From: CAKVLS01 sp045534265
Lineage (GTDB): Bacteria; Bacillota; Clostridia; Christensenellales; UBA1242
Direction of reading: 5' to 3'
Assembly: GCA_045534265.1 (NCBI GenBank)
Contig: JAZSJH010000004.1
Location: 1 to 64,000, forward strand
Length of the DNA stretch: 64,000 nt
In this document: piece after piece, positions 10,614-19,276 of the stretch
Layout of the letters: every line of letters starts with the position of its first letter
How positions within the stretch are numbered: the stretch's first letter is position 1
Notes under the pieces: model-generated
Databases searched by the model: none
Seen by the model: only the letters and a program-made list of their open reading frames with translations
What the model was told of the DNA's origin: nothing
Position numbers and translations under genes: made by a program

Positions 10614-10817
10614 ATGAAGAAAGATATACATCCAGATTACCATGAAGTTGAAGTAGTTTGTGCTTGTGGTTCTACATTTACAACTAAATCTACAAAACCT
10701 GGCGACACAATCAAAGTTGATATCTGCAACAAGTGCCACCCATTTTTCACTGGCAAACAAAAGATAGTTGACGCTAGTGGTAGAGTAGAAAAGTTCCAAA
10801 AGAAGCACAACATCTAA
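10614..10817 (+). CDS. rpmE: 50S ribosomal protein L31, zinc-binding type
   Basis: The 67-residue protein starts [21 protein letters not shown], typical of L31. Cysteines at CACG (about 16-18) and CNKCH (about 37-40) form the zinc site of the Cys-containing type. L31 joins the 50S central protuberance and contacts the 30S head. AAGGGGTAG precedes the ATG. It has its own strong promoter and its own terminator, so it is transcribed apart from prfA although next to it, a common clostridial arrangement. Confidence 0.96.
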   Translation: MKKDIHPDYHEVEVVCACGSTFTTKSTKPGDTIKVDICNKCHPFFTGKQKIVDASGRVEKFQKKHNI

Positions 10818-10832
10818 TATATCAATTTATGG

Positions 10833-10860
10833 AAATAGGCGATATTTGCCTATTTTTTTT
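10833..10860 (+). terminator. intrinsic terminator of rpmE
   Basis: AAATAGGC (10833-10840) pairs with GCCTATTT (10848-10855), followed by T residues to 10860. Confidence 0.88.
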
Positions 10861-10911
10861 CGCGCATTTGAAAATAGGGTTTATTTTACCAAAATTTGAT
10901 AATAATTTGGT

Positions 10912-12642
10912 ATGAATAGATTTAATTTTTATGGTGTAGGGGTTGTCAATGGTGTTGCTCTTTGTGGTAGACACCAAACATTGGCGACTTTTGATTTTAA
11001 CAATAATTTGAGCATAGAAAATGTAAGTAGACAAAAATTTGTATCGCTAAAAGATATTCCTTTTTTGCGGGGATTTTTTGTTATGTTAAGCTACCTGATA
11101 AGCTTTTTTCAAGCATTTGATTTGTCGCTTGTAGTTTTTAACAAAAACTTAATTGCGGGAGATGTGGAAACAAAACTTGCAGTAAGAAAAAGTTTAATCA
11201 AATTTTATATGCTAGTATTGCTTATAGGTTTTGTTAGCTTTTTGGTTGCACCAGTTGGGATTTATCTTTTGATGTACTTTTTTGTACCAGCAAATCTTGC
11301 AAATTTTGTTATGGCTTTGACTCGAATTATTGCGGTTTTTTCATTTTTGCTTATGCTAAAAATGTTCAAAGTATCAAAAGACATTTACAGGTATAATTAC
11401 GCTATAAACAAGGCAAATAATGCCATGTTTGGCACTAAATATTTGGACTATAATTTGGTCGAAAAAGCTTCTGGAAACTGCGTTTATTCGGCAGGAAATT
11501 TCTTGGTTTTTTCGCTTTTGCTAGCCTATATTTTTGTGCCGATTATTACATTTAATGTGCATTTTGTTTTTAATGTTTTAATCAAAATTGCCTTTGCGAT
11601 TTTGTTTATTTGTCTTGCATATGAGCTTTTGATTGGTGTAGAATATATTTATAGAAAAAATGCTTTTACAAAACTGCTTGCCTATCCGTTTTTGGCGCTA
11701 AGTACACTTACTTGTGACAAGTGTAGCCCAAAGCATATTAAAGCCGTTTTGTATGGTTATGAGGAATTAATACAAATGACAGCTACAAGAAAAGATTTTG
11801 ATAAAGATAGAGAGAGCTATCGCAAAGTATATAGTGATATAAAAACAAGGCTTTTTGACTGCGGAATCAAAGAAGATAGAGAAGCCGATTATCTTATTTG
11901 TGATACTTTGGGAATAGACAAAACTGAACTTTTTTTGAAAGATAGTTTTTCAAAACAAGAAATAGCAAAACTAAATAAAGTAGTAGAGCAAAGAGTGATG
12001 AGAAAACCGCTTTGCAAAATACTAAACAAAAAATGCTTTTATGGCAGGGATTTTTTTGTAGATAAAAATGTATTATCTCCAAGACAAGAAACAGAGATTT
12101 TGGTAAACCTTGCTATCGAAGATATTTTGGCAAGCGATAAAAAATTGCAAGTTTTGGACCTTTGTACAGGTAGCGGAGCGATAGCTATAACAACAGCTCT
12201 TGAAACAAAAGCAAAGGTGCTAGCTTCTGACAAAAGCCAAAAAGCGCTAAATGTTGCACAAAAAAATGCCGAAAAACTAGGCGCAAAAGTACAATTTATC
12301 AAAAGTGATATGTTCAAAAACTTGAACGATTGCGGCAAGTTTGATATAATAATATCGAATCCACCATATATCCCTACCGAAGATATAAAAACTTTGGATA
12401 TAGAAGTTAGAGATTATGACCCTGCAATGTCTCTTGATGGTGGAAGTGATGGCCTTGATTTTTATAAAATAATTGCACAAAAAGCCCCTGAATTTCTAAA
12501 AGATGGTGGCAGGATATATTTAGAGATAGGTTATGACCAAGCCCAAAGTGTAAAGGCGCTTTTGAGCAGATATTTTGTAGAGATAGAAGTGATAAAAGAT
12601 TATGATGATAACGATAGGGTTATTATTGCAAAGAAAGGATAA
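10912..12642 (+). CDS. prmC: fusion of DUF1385 membrane protein with PrmC release-factor methyltransferase
   Basis: The 576-residue protein joins two proteins usually encoded side by side. Residues about 1-295 resemble the DUF1385/YqhQ family: a GVGVVNGVALCGRHQ start, a FLRGFFVMLSYLISFF helix and four to five membrane segments. Residues about 300-576 are PrmC/HemK: a helical domain, the SAM-binding LDLCTGSGAIAI (about 415) and the catalytic NPPY (about 482-485), which methylates the GGQ glutamine of RF1/RF2. The substrate gene prfA begins eight bases after the stop. No clear Shine-Dalgarno precedes the ATG; an AT-rich GATAAT lies nine bases before it. The reading frame is uninterrupted across the join, so this looks like a true fusion that places the methyltransferase at the membrane. 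Confidence 0.88.
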   Translation: MNRFNFYGVGVVNGVALCGRHQTLATFDFNNNLSIENVSRQKFVSLKDIPFLRGFFVMLSYLISFFQAFDLSLVVFNKNLIAGDVETKLAVRKSLIKFYMLVLLIGFVSFLVAPVGIYLLMYFFVPANLANFVMALTRIIAVFSFLLMLKMFKVSKDIYRYNYAINKANNAMFGTKYLDYNLVEKASGNCVYSAGNFLVFSLLLAYIFVPIITFNVHFVFNVLIKIAFAILFICLAYELLIGVEYIYRKNAFTKLLAYPFLALSTLTCDKCSPKHIKAVLYGYEELIQMTATRKDFDKDRESYRKVYSDIKTRLFDCGIKEDREADYLICDTLGIDKTELFLKDSFSKQEIAKLNKVVEQRVMRKPLCKILNKKCFYGRDFFVDKNVLSPRQETEILVNLAIEDILASDKKLQVLDLCTGSGAIAITTALETKAKVLASDKSQKALNVAQKNAEKLGAKVQFIKSDMFKNLNDCGKFDIIISNPPYIPTEDIKTLDIEVRDYDPAMSLDGGSDGLDFYKIIAQKAPEFLKDGGRIYLEIGYDQAQSVKALLSRYFVEIEVIKDYDDNDRVIIAKKG

Positions 12643-12650
12643 AAATTTTT

Positions 12651-13721
12651 ATGATAGAAAAACTAGAAAAGATAGAAGAAAGATATAATGAACTAACAAA
12701 AAAAATAGGTGACCCAGCAGTTATAGCAAATAACAGAGAATGGCAAAAACTTGCAAAAGAGCATAGTGACCTAACACCTATTATTGAAGAATATAACAAA
12801 CTAAGAAAATGCGTAGAAACTTTGGAATCTGATGAAGAACTTCTAAAGACAGAAAAAGATGCAGAGATGGTAGCTCTTTTGGAAGAAGAAATCAAAGCCT
12901 GCAAAGAAGAAAGAATTGCTCTTGATGAAAGTTTGAAGATACTTCTTCTTCCAAAAGATGTTAATGATGACAAAAACGTTATTATAGAAATTAGAGCCGG
13001 AGCAGGCGGTGATGAAGCTGCGCTTTTTGCAGGCGAGCTTGTAAGAATGTACTCTATGTACGCTGAAAGTCGCCGTTGGAAGACAGAAATGCTTAATGTT
13101 AACGAAATGGAGCTTGGCGGAGTAAAAGAAGCTGTATTTATGATACAAGGTGTAGGAGCTTACTCTAAGCTAAAGTTTGAAAGTGGAGTTCACAGAGTTC
13201 AAAGAGTTCCAGAAACCGAATCTCAAGGTAGAGTTCACACATCAACTGTCACTGTAGCTGTTCTTCCAGAGCTTGAAGAAGTTGAGTTTGAGATTTTGGA
13301 TAAAGATTTGAAGATTGATACTTATCGTAGTAGTGGTGCAGGCGGACAACACGTTAACAAGACTGAGTCTGCAATAAGAATTACTCACCTTCCTACAGGA
13401 ATAATAGTTGCTTGCCAAGACGAAAGAAGCCAGCTTAAAAATAGAGAAAGAGCAATGACTATTTTGAAGAGTAAACTTTATGATTTTTATCAAGGTCAAA
13501 AAGAAAAAGAATATGCTGACACTCGTAAATCTCAAGTAGGTACTGGAGATAGAAGTGAAAGAATAAGAACATACAACTTCCCACAAGGAAGAATGACTGA
13601 CCACAGAATTAATTTTACAGCATACAATTTGCTTGAGTTTATGAATGGCGATATCGAAGATGTTTTGACAGAACTTGCTATTGCTGATCAAAAAGCTAAA
13701 CTTGAGAACTTAAATAATTAA
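12651..13721 (+). CDS. prfA: peptide chain release factor 1
   Basis: The 356-residue RF1 recognises UAA and UAG in the ribosomal A site and triggers release of the finished protein. The GGQ motif lies in SSGAGGQHVNKTES (about 227-240), and the Gln is the target of PrmC, encoded just upstream. The anticodon-like PET region is visible in HRVQRVPETESQGR (about 181-194). Length is normal. GAAAGGA lies about 12 bases before the ATG, inside the end of the prmC fusion, so the two are co-transcribed and probably coupled. Confidence 0.97.
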   Translation: MIEKLEKIEERYNELTKKIGDPAVIANNREWQKLAKEHSDLTPIIEEYNKLRKCVETLESDEELLKTEKDAEMVALLEEEIKACKEERIALDESLKILLLPKDVNDDKNVIIEIRAGAGGDEAALFAGELVRMYSMYAESRRWKTEMLNVNEMELGGVKEAVFMIQGVGAYSKLKFESGVHRVQRVPETESQGRVHTSTVTVAVLPELEEVEFEILDKDLKIDTYRSSGAGGQHVNKTESAIRITHLPTGIIVACQDERSQLKNRERAMTILKSKLYDFYQGQKEKEYADTRKSQVGTGDRSERIRTYNFPQGRMTDHRINFTAYNLLEFMNGDIEDVLTELAIADQKAKLENLNN

Positions 13722-13723
13722 AG

Positions 13724-13752
13724 TTGTATTAACATACAATTTATGTTATAAT
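13724..13752 (+). promoter_or_regulatory. promoter of the 13794 gene
   Basis: TTGTAT (13724-13729), 17-bp spacer, TATAAT (13747-13752), directly after the prfA stop. Confidence 0.75.
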
Positions 13753-13793
13753 ACTTACATAGAAAAACCCCACTAAACTTTAAGGAGTTTCTT

Positions 13794-15860
13794 ATGGAAA
13801 ACACCAACACAAATGAAAAATATTATAGACAAAATGGTGAAGTAGTTGAAGGGAAGGATATCCCTGCGGTAAGAACCCAACAACTAAAAGACACTATTCG
13901 TAATGGAAGACTTGGTACATATAACGCCCACGGCAGATATATTTTGTCTCCAAGGGTTACAAATGAAATTTTTGGCATTACAAAATATGTGTATAAACAA
14001 CATTATGATGAAGTATTAAAAGAATCAAAAGACGTTTTAGAGTTTAAGGCAACTGCAAGTATTCCTGTCTTTGGACAAATGGAATTTAGATTTGTCTTCA
14101 AAGACCATATTGCCAGACTTTATATGATCGAAAATGTCTATAGAGAGTTTAATGGATACCAAGAAATTTATGGTGAACAAATAACTGAAATCAACTGCGA
14201 AGATGATAGAGATAGCGTTGTTGATTATGTATTTGCGCTTCTTAATGTAAAAGTTGTTGACGAAGTGGATTTTGGTAAAATTCCAGATGAAGACCCTGAA
14301 AAAGTTAGAGCAATTATCTTTGATAAATTGTATTTGACTATGGTTGCAAAAAACTATCTAAAAGAATCTTCTGATGATGAAAGAGATACTTTTGAAGAAA
14401 TGATCAACGACCTAAAGGGCGGCGGAGAATATGGCAAAAGAGTTTTGAAACACTTTATCGATCGTATAGAAAAACGCCCAGATATAATGCAACTAAAAGA
14501 TGAAGACGGCTATAACGAAGCTCTAAATGATGCTTTGATTGGCGCTTTGGAAGTTGCAACAACCGAAGAGGATATGAAAGATCCTCATAACAAAAAATTA
14601 TACGAAGACCTTTATAAAAAGCGCTTCAAAAATACCGAAGAAGACTTGAAAAAAGCCCAAGAAAAAGTAAACGAAAAAGACCTTAAAAAAGTTGCTGACG
14701 GTGTTTTGGGCCGTGGAACTAGCGATAAGCTATATACAGAAGAAGAATTAGCTTCTCTAATAGACGGAAAGCGAGAAGAAACAAAACAAGCAGAGCAAGA
14801 TAATAGCTTTGTTGATGATTTGTTAAAAAACCCAATTGTTAAGCAAGTGATAGAAAACGTTGCTGGACATACAGTTGGTGAAAACAGAGAAGAAAATCAA
14901 GGGGCATCTAGAACTGGAGCTGAAGAAGAAGCACAAGCAGCGAACCTTGGTGGCGATGCTTACAAGAGAGATAATGATCCTAAACCACCTCCAGGAGGTC
15001 AAGGCCCTAACGACGATCAAAATAACGATTATCGACAAGATAATAACAATCGTAGAGGTGGTGGAGGCGGTACCGGTGGTAGTCAGTCTTCAAATAATGA
15101 AAATAAATATTACGATTATGGAACTTATACAGGATCAAGTTCAGGTGGAACTGGAAGATCTTCTTCTAACTCTGGAAAAAATGATAATGACAAACAAAAT
15201 ACTAGTGGAGGATCTTATTACAGAACTAATCGTAATGCTCAAAATAATCCTCGTGGCGAGAATGCTCAAGAAAATAGTGATAATACAAAAACTGATAACG
15301 CAAATATAAACGGAAATCGTTCTGGAAATTCTTCAAATGAAAGAAACAATACAGGATCCGAATTTAGGAATAATTATGAGTCTAGATTTAACAATTATAA
15401 TTTTGATGATGTAAAGAGTACTGCTACAAACCCAGAAAACAATCAAGAATATAGCGAGTTTTATAGCCAAAAACAAGAAGATAATCAAGAGTATAATGAA
15501 GATAAGGCTCAAAATAAGGCAGACGGAACCGGCGCTCACTTTGAAGATGATTATTCTAAGGAGAATACAGAAACTTCAGGATTTTATAATGAAGAAGCCG
15601 AAACAAAGACTAAAGAAAATGACGAAGAGGCAGCCTATGAGCAATTTAGAGATGAGTTTAGGAAAGCTAGTGAATATGAAGATGAGTGGGCTCAACGAGG
15701 CGAAAGTGCCGAAGAGGAGTTTACTAAAGAGGGAGCAGGCGCTAATCCAGAACCAGATTGCTCTTTAGGTGGTAATCCTGGTGGGGCGAATAAAGAAAGT
15801 AGTTCTTCATACGAACAACAATATGGCGATGACGGCGGAATGGGTATGGGAGGTCAATAA
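13794..15860 (+). CDS. large soluble protein with long disordered Asn/Gly/Glu-rich tail, unknown
   Basis: The 688-residue protein has no signal peptide or membrane segment. Residues about 1-340 appear folded and highly charged (for example IPVFGQMEFRFVFKDH near 86-101). Residues about 360-688 are low complexity: PPPGGQGP, RRGGGGGTGG, many Asn, Ser and Gly, then Glu/Asp-rich segments, ending GMGMGGQ. I recognise no family. AAGGAG precedes the ATG and the gene has its own promoter. A second promoter-like sequence drives the smaller 15929 gene. The tail resembles disordered scaffolds or hub proteins, which is inference only. Confidence 0.78.
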   Translation: MENTNTNEKYYRQNGEVVEGKDIPAVRTQQLKDTIRNGRLGTYNAHGRYILSPRVTNEIFGITKYVYKQHYDEVLKESKDVLEFKATASIPVFGQMEFRFVFKDHIARLYMIENVYREFNGYQEIYGEQITEINCEDDRDSVVDYVFALLNVKVVDEVDFGKIPDEDPEKVRAIIFDKLYLTMVAKNYLKESSDDERDTFEEMINDLKGGGEYGKRVLKHFIDRIEKRPDIMQLKDEDGYNEALNDALIGALEVATTEEDMKDPHNKKLYEDLYKKRFKNTEEDLKKAQEKVNEKDLKKVADGVLGRGTSDKLYTEEELASLIDGKREETKQAEQDNSFVDDLLKNPIVKQVIENVAGHTVGENREENQGASRTGAEEEAQAANLGGDAYKRDNDPKPPPGGQGPNDDQNNDYRQDNNNRRGGGGGTGGSQSSNNENKYYDYGTYTGSSSGGTGRSSSNSGKNDNDKQNTSGGSYYRTNRNAQNNPRGENAQENSDNTKTDNANINGNRSGNSSNERNNTGSEFRNNYESRFNNYNFDDVKSTATNPENNQEYSEFYSQKQEDNQEYNEDKAQNKADGTGAHFEDDYSKENTETSGFYNEEAETKTKENDEEAAYEQFRDEFRKASEYEDEWAQRGESAEEEFTKEGAGANPEPDCSLGGNPGGANKESSSSYEQQYGDDGGMGMGGQ

Positions 15861-15928
15861 AATTTTTAATTTGGGTATTTACAAATTATAACTTTTATGA
15901 TAGTATAATTACATAGGAGAGATTGAAG

Positions 15929-16456
15929 ATGGAAAAAGTACAAAACGCTTTAGTTAAAGATGCAAACTTATTAAAATTAGGTGTTTCTTATACCGACGCA
16001 GAAAGAGGCATTGATGTTAAATATGGCAAAGCAAGTGTTGGTATTGTAAAAAGCCCATTTAGCGGAGAATACGAACTTGCAGTAAAACCATATTATAAAA
16101 ATAGATATGGAGATTGGGTTGAATTATATTCTTTTGAAGATGATATTCAGTATTCTGAATGTATGAGAATAATTTCTGATTGTGAATTTTCTGGAAAACC
16201 AGTTCCAAAAGATGTAGAAGCTTTTGTTCAAACAATGATTGGTAAGAAGAATTATGCTAGACAACAAGCTAATAATTATGTTCAAGAACAATCAGGAGCT
16301 AAGGATATTGAAACAGGATATGCAATGAATAAATGGAGAGATGATTTGATTTCTAGTCCAGATGCACAAAAGATGCTTGAAACATACAAAGCAAAACATC
16401 CAACAGAAACAACATCTTCAAAACCAGCAGCAAAAAGCTCAGGCAAAGTTCAATAA
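15929..16456 (+). CDS. small soluble protein of unknown function
   Basis: The 175-residue protein has a beta-rich first half (DVKYGKASVGIVKSPFSGEY and LAVKPYYKNRYGDWVELYSF, about 26-70), a helical second half and a Thr/Ser/Lys-rich tail. I recognise no family. The ATG at 15929 is chosen because AGGAGA (15915-15920) is eight bases upstream; the in-frame TTG at 15923 is too close. A probable promoter is TTTACA (15878-15883) with TAGTAT (15901-15906). It follows the 13794 gene by 68 bp, and the two may act together, but only position suggests it. Confidence 0.7.
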   Translation: MEKVQNALVKDANLLKLGVSYTDAERGIDVKYGKASVGIVKSPFSGEYELAVKPYYKNRYGDWVELYSFEDDIQYSECMRIISDCEFSGKPVPKDVEAFVQTMIGKKNYARQQANNYVQEQSGAKDIETGYAMNKWRDDLISSPDAQKMLETYKAKHPTETTSSKPAAKSSGKVQ

Positions 16457-16469
16457 TAAGTATTAAAAA

Positions 16470-16499
16470 GTATGCTATTTATGGCATATCTTTTTTTTG
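16470..16499 (+). terminator. intrinsic terminator
   Basis: TATGC (16471-16475) pairs with GCATA (16484-16488), followed by a T-run 16491-16498. Confidence 0.75.
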
Positions 16500-16627
16500 T
16501 TGATTGTATGTTGAGGGTGCTACCTTGTTAGGGTTTTGGTGGTTTGCTTTATGGTTGGTTTTTTGTTTTATATTAAGTTGGGATTTAAGGTGTTTTGTTT
16601 TGGAGTGGAGTATATGTTTGTTTTAGC
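16500..16627 (+). other. non-coding G/T-rich tract before the rpmG promoter
   Basis: About 130 bases with only about five C residues on the + strand (repeated TTGGTGG, GGGTTTTGG and TTTTGTTTTGG). It is followed by a TATA-rich run (about 16638-16670) and then the rpmG promoter. No ORF or RNA fold that I recognise. A tract of the same design lies before the S10 operon. Confidence 0.6.
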
Positions 16628-16680
16628 TTAAAAAGCCTTATATATTATTATATAATTATAAAATATTATGAAAAAAACCG

Positions 16681-16709
16681 TTGACATACACGGCAAGGTG
16701 TGGTAAAAT
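16681..16709 (+). promoter_or_regulatory. promoter of rpmG-secE-nusG-rplK-rplA
   Basis: TTGACA (16681-16686), 17-bp spacer, TAAAAT (16704-16709). The spacer holds the inverted repeat ACACGGCAAGGTGT (16688-16701), nearly the same as a 14-mer in the S10 leader. Confidence 0.85.
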
Positions 16710-16762
16710 CTAATCAGCATCCGAATTTGGGTGTTAATTTTTTGAAAAGGTGACAAAATTCA

Positions 16763-16912
16763 ATGAGAACAAGAATCACATTAGCTTGCACAGAATGCAA
16801 ACAAAGAAATTATGACGATATGAAAAACAAAAAGAACGACCCAGATAGAATCGAGCTTAAAAAGTACTGCAAATTCTGCCAAAAGCACACAGTTCATAAA
16901 GAAACAAAGTAA
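16763..16912 (+). CDS. rpmG: 50S ribosomal protein L33, zinc-binding type
   Basis: This 49-residue gene reads [20 protein letters not shown] and continues to a second cysteine pair, YCKFCQKH. The two CxxC pairs (residues 9/12 and 36/39) form the zinc site of the Cys-containing L33. AAAAGGTGA lies about ten bases before the ATG. L33 sits near the 50S E site. It is the first gene after the promoter at 16681 and is followed after 23 bp by secE, the usual Firmicutes rpmG-secE-nusG order, but without the tRNA-Trp often found here. Confidence 0.95.
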   Translation: MRTRITLACTECKQRNYDDMKNKKNDPDRIELKKYCKFCQKHTVHKETK

Positions 16913-16935
16913 TAGATAATCGGAGGTAAATGTAT

Positions 16936-17304
16936 ATGGAAAACAACCAAGAACAAACTACCGAAAAAACTTTGACTCCAAAAGAACAAAAACTTGCAGA
17001 GAAACAAGAACTAAAAGCAAAGAAAGCTGAAGAGAAAGAAAAACTTGCTGCAGAAAAAGCTGCTGCAAAAGAAAAGGCTGCTAAACACAAGGCTAAGTCT
17101 AAAAAAGAAAACATTTTTAAAAAGACTGGTAGAAAGTTTAAGGAAATGGGTTCTGAACTTAAAAAAGTTACTTGGCCAAACTTTAAGACAGTTGTAAAAT
17201 CTACAGGCGTTATCATTGCTGTAGTACTAGTATTTACAGTTGTACTATTTGGTATAGAAACTGTACTAGGTCTACTATTTGACTTGTTTACTAAGAATCT
17301 ATAA
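16936..17304 (+). CDS. secE: preprotein translocase subunit SecE with charged N-terminal extension
   Basis: SecE clamps SecY in the protein-conducting channel of the cytoplasmic membrane. The conserved C-terminal part has KKVTWPNFKTVVKST (about 76-90) followed by one membrane segment (about 91-112). The first 70 residues are a Lys/Ala/Glu-rich, probably helical or coiled extension, longer than the 60-residue minimal SecE. GGAGG (16922-16926) supports the ATG at 16936 (spacing nine), not the ATG at 16930 (spacing three). It sits between rpmG and nusG. Confidence 0.93.
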   Translation: MENNQEQTTEKTLTPKEQKLAEKQELKAKKAEEKEKLAAEKAAAKEKAAKHKAKSKKENIFKKTGRKFKEMGSELKKVTWPNFKTVVKSTGVIIAVVLVFTVVLFGIETVLGLLFDLFTKNL

Positions 17305-17318
17305 GAAGGTGCTGTTTG

Positions 17319-17840
17319 ATGGAAAATAAGGAAGCAAAATGGTATGTTCTTCATACTCTTTCTGGATACGAAAATGTTGCTAAGACAAATCTAGAAATGG
17401 TTGTAAAGAAATACAATATGGAAGACCGTATATTTGAGATACTTATCCCTACAGAGGAATCTATCGAAGATAGAAACGGCAAAAAGAAGATTGTTACTAG
17501 AAAGCTTTTGCCTAGTTATATCGTTGTCAAAATGATTTATGGTGATGACCTATGGCACAACATTACACGTACTCGTGGTATTACAGGTTTTGTTGGTCCT
17601 AATGGTAGAGCTCTAGCTCTTACTGAAGATGAAGTAAGACGTATGAAACTTGAAGTTGTCACTGTAAATATAGACCTTCACGTTGGAGACAAAGTAGAAG
17701 TTATTGATGGACCTTTTGCTGGTCAAGTAGGTTCTGTAATTTCTGTTGACGTTGAAGACAGAAGATGTCGTATCAATGTGGAAATGTTCGGTCGTGACAT
17801 TCCAGTAGATTTGGAATTTAACCAAATCAGAAAAATTTAA
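17319..17840 (+). CDS. nusG: transcription termination/antitermination factor NusG
   Basis: NusG binds RNA polymerase during elongation and links it to ribosomes or Rho. The 173-residue protein has the N-terminal NGN domain (WYVLHTLSGYENVAKTNL at about 6-23, then LPSYIVVKM and TRTRGITGFVG) and the C-terminal KOW domain (VGDKVEVIDGPFAGQVGSV, about 120-138). The ATG at 17319 is eight bases after AGAAGGT; an in-frame TTG at 17316 is less likely. It is co-transcribed with secE, 14 bp upstream. Confidence 0.97.
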   Translation: MENKEAKWYVLHTLSGYENVAKTNLEMVVKKYNMEDRIFEILIPTEESIEDRNGKKKIVTRKLLPSYIVVKMIYGDDLWHNITRTRGITGFVGPNGRALALTEDEVRRMKLEVVTVNIDLHVGDKVEVIDGPFAGQVGSVISVDVEDRRCRINVEMFGRDIPVDLEFNQIRKI

Positions 17841-17868
17841 TAATTATTTGCAAATGCAGTAATTATAT

Positions 17869-17916
17869 AGTGGGAGAAATGTAAATCTGTTTTAATGCAT
17901 TTCGTTTATCACCACA
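17869..17916 (+). promoter_or_regulatory. L1-binding leader upstream of rplK
   Basis: AGTGGGAGAAATG begins the element and CATTTCGTTTATCACCAC ends it. GTGG pairs with CCAC and GAAATG with CATTTC. The GTGGGAG...CACCAC frame mimics the L1-binding arm of 23S rRNA, the known basis of L1 feedback on the rplK-rplA mRNA. A second such element precedes rplA. Confidence 0.8.
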
Positions 17917-17943
17917 CGCCAAATGGCAGGAGGAATTTATATT

Positions 17944-18372
17944 ATGGCTACTAAAAAAATAAGTGCTGTTGTTAAATTACAACTACCAGCTGGTAAAGCA
18001 ACTCCTGGACCACCAGTAGGTTCTTCTCTTGGACCTCACGGTATCAACATTCCAGGCTTTACTAAGGAGTTCAATGACAAGACAGCTTCTCAAGCAGGTT
18101 TGATAATTCCAGTTGTTATCACAATCTACCAAGACAGAAGTTTTGATTTTGTTTTGAAAACACCACCAGCTGCTGTTTTAATCAAAAAAGCATGCAAAAT
18201 TGAAAGTGGTTCTGCTAAACCTAACAAGACTAAAGTTGCAACTATCACTATGGCTCAAGTTAAAGAAATCGCAGAACTTAAAATGCCAGACCTAAACGCT
18301 GCTGACCTTGATGCTGCTATCAGCATGATCAAAGGTTCTGCAAGAAGTATGGGCGTAACAGTTGTTGACTAA
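17944..18372 (+). CDS. rplK: 50S ribosomal protein L11
   Basis: L11 is part of the GTPase-associated centre of the 50S subunit. The 142-residue protein has the conserved N-terminal [20 protein letters not shown] (about 10-29), then [15 protein letters not shown], and the C-terminal rRNA-binding [12 protein letters not shown]. The ATG at 17944 follows AGGAGGA (17928-17934) at good spacing; the longer frame from 17923 reads through that site. It lies between two L1-type leader elements and before rplA. Confidence 0.97.
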   Translation: MATKKISAVVKLQLPAGKATPGPPVGSSLGPHGINIPGFTKEFNDKTASQAGLIIPVVITIYQDRSFDFVLKTPPAAVLIKKACKIESGSAKPNKTKVATITMAQVKEIAELKMPDLNAADLDAAISMIKGSARSMGVTVVD

Positions 18373-18384
18373 TAAAAATTATTT

Positions 18385-18430
18385 AGTGGGAGAACCTTGC
18401 TAACAAAAAATTAGGTTCAATATTACCACA
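18385..18430 (+). promoter_or_regulatory. second L1-binding leader, between rplK and rplA
   Basis: AGTGGGAGAACCT begins and AGGTTCAATATTACCAC ends the element. GTGG pairs with CCAC and AACCT with AGGTT. It is closer to the 23S L1 site than the first copy (CCTTG... and AATA-TACCAC echo the rRNA). It ends two bases before GGAGG of rplA, so L1 binding could block initiation. Confidence 0.82.
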
Positions 18431-18440
18431 GGAGGAAATT

Positions 18441-19124
18441 ATGAAAGTAGGAAAAAGATACAAAGAGTGTCTTGCTGCTGTAGATAGCACAAAATTATAC
18501 GAACCAGAAGAAGCTCTTGACCTTGTAACAAAAACTGCTAAAGCAAAATTCGACGAAACAGTTGAACTTCACGTTAAACTTGGTGTTGACGGAAGAAACG
18601 CTGACCAACAAGTTAGAGGAACAGTAGTTCTTCCAGCTGGTACTGGTAAAACTGTTAAAGTTGTAGTTATTGCTAAAGGCGACAAAGCTGATGATGCTAC
18701 AAAAGCTGGCGCAGACTATGTTGGCGCTGAAGATATTATCGCTAAAATCCAAGGTGGATGGCTTGACTTTGACGTATGTATCACAACTCCAGATATGATG
18801 GGACTTGTTGGTAGAATCGCTAAAGTTCTTGGACCTAGAGGTTTGATGCCAAACCCAAAAAGCGGTACAGTTACAATGGACGTAACAAAAGCTATTAATG
18901 ATGTTAAAGCTGGTAAAGTAGAATACAGACTTGACAAGACAAACATTATCCACGTTTCTATCGGTAAGGCAAGCTTCGGTGCTGCAAAACTTCTTGAGAA
19001 CTTTGACGCACTTATGACAGCACTTGTTAAAGCTAAACCAGCTGCTGCTAAAGGTACTTACCTACGTAGTGTTACAGTTACAAGCACTATGGGACCTGGA
19101 ATCAAAGTTAACTACAAAGGTTAA
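18441..19124 (+). CDS. rplA: 50S ribosomal protein L1
   Basis: L1 forms the mobile stalk at the E site and represses its own mRNA. The 227-residue length is typical. Family motifs are [22 protein letters not shown] at the start, [22 protein letters not shown] (about 48-69), and [25 protein letters not shown] (about 115-139), the hallmark L1 loop. GGAGGAAATT precedes the ATG and lies next to the L1-like leader at 18385-18430. A terminator follows, so the rplK-rplA unit ends before rplJ. Confidence 0.97.
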   Translation: MKVGKRYKECLAAVDSTKLYEPEEALDLVTKTAKAKFDETVELHVKLGVDGRNADQQVRGTVVLPAGTGKTVKVVVIAKGDKADDATKAGADYVGAEDIIAKIQGGWLDFDVCITTPDMMGLVGRIAKVLGPRGLMPNPKSGTVTMDVTKAINDVKAGKVEYRLDKTNIIHVSIGKASFGAAKLLENFDALMTALVKAKPAAAKGTYLRSVTVTSTMGPGIKVNYKG

Positions 19125-19163
19125 TAGTCATTTTATTTAATATATATAAATCATACAATAATA

Positions 19164-19193
19164 AAAACAGAGTAAACTGGCTCTGTTTTTTTA
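19164..19193 (+). terminator. intrinsic terminator after rplA
   Basis: AAAACAGAG (19164-19172) pairs with CTCTGTTTT (19181-19189) with further T residues. It separates rplKA from rplJL. Confidence 0.88.
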
Positions 19194-19276
19194 TTTGTAA
19201 AAAAACATAAAAAATGAAAAATACCCCCTTTTATTTTGCAAGAAGCTATGTTACAATAAATTTATAGGAGATAAAG

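Noticed and set aside
14860..15309. 149-codon frame in the 13794 gene's tail
   Set aside because: An out-of-frame reading of Asn/Gly-rich coding DNA; Ile/Met/Val-rich with no start signal.
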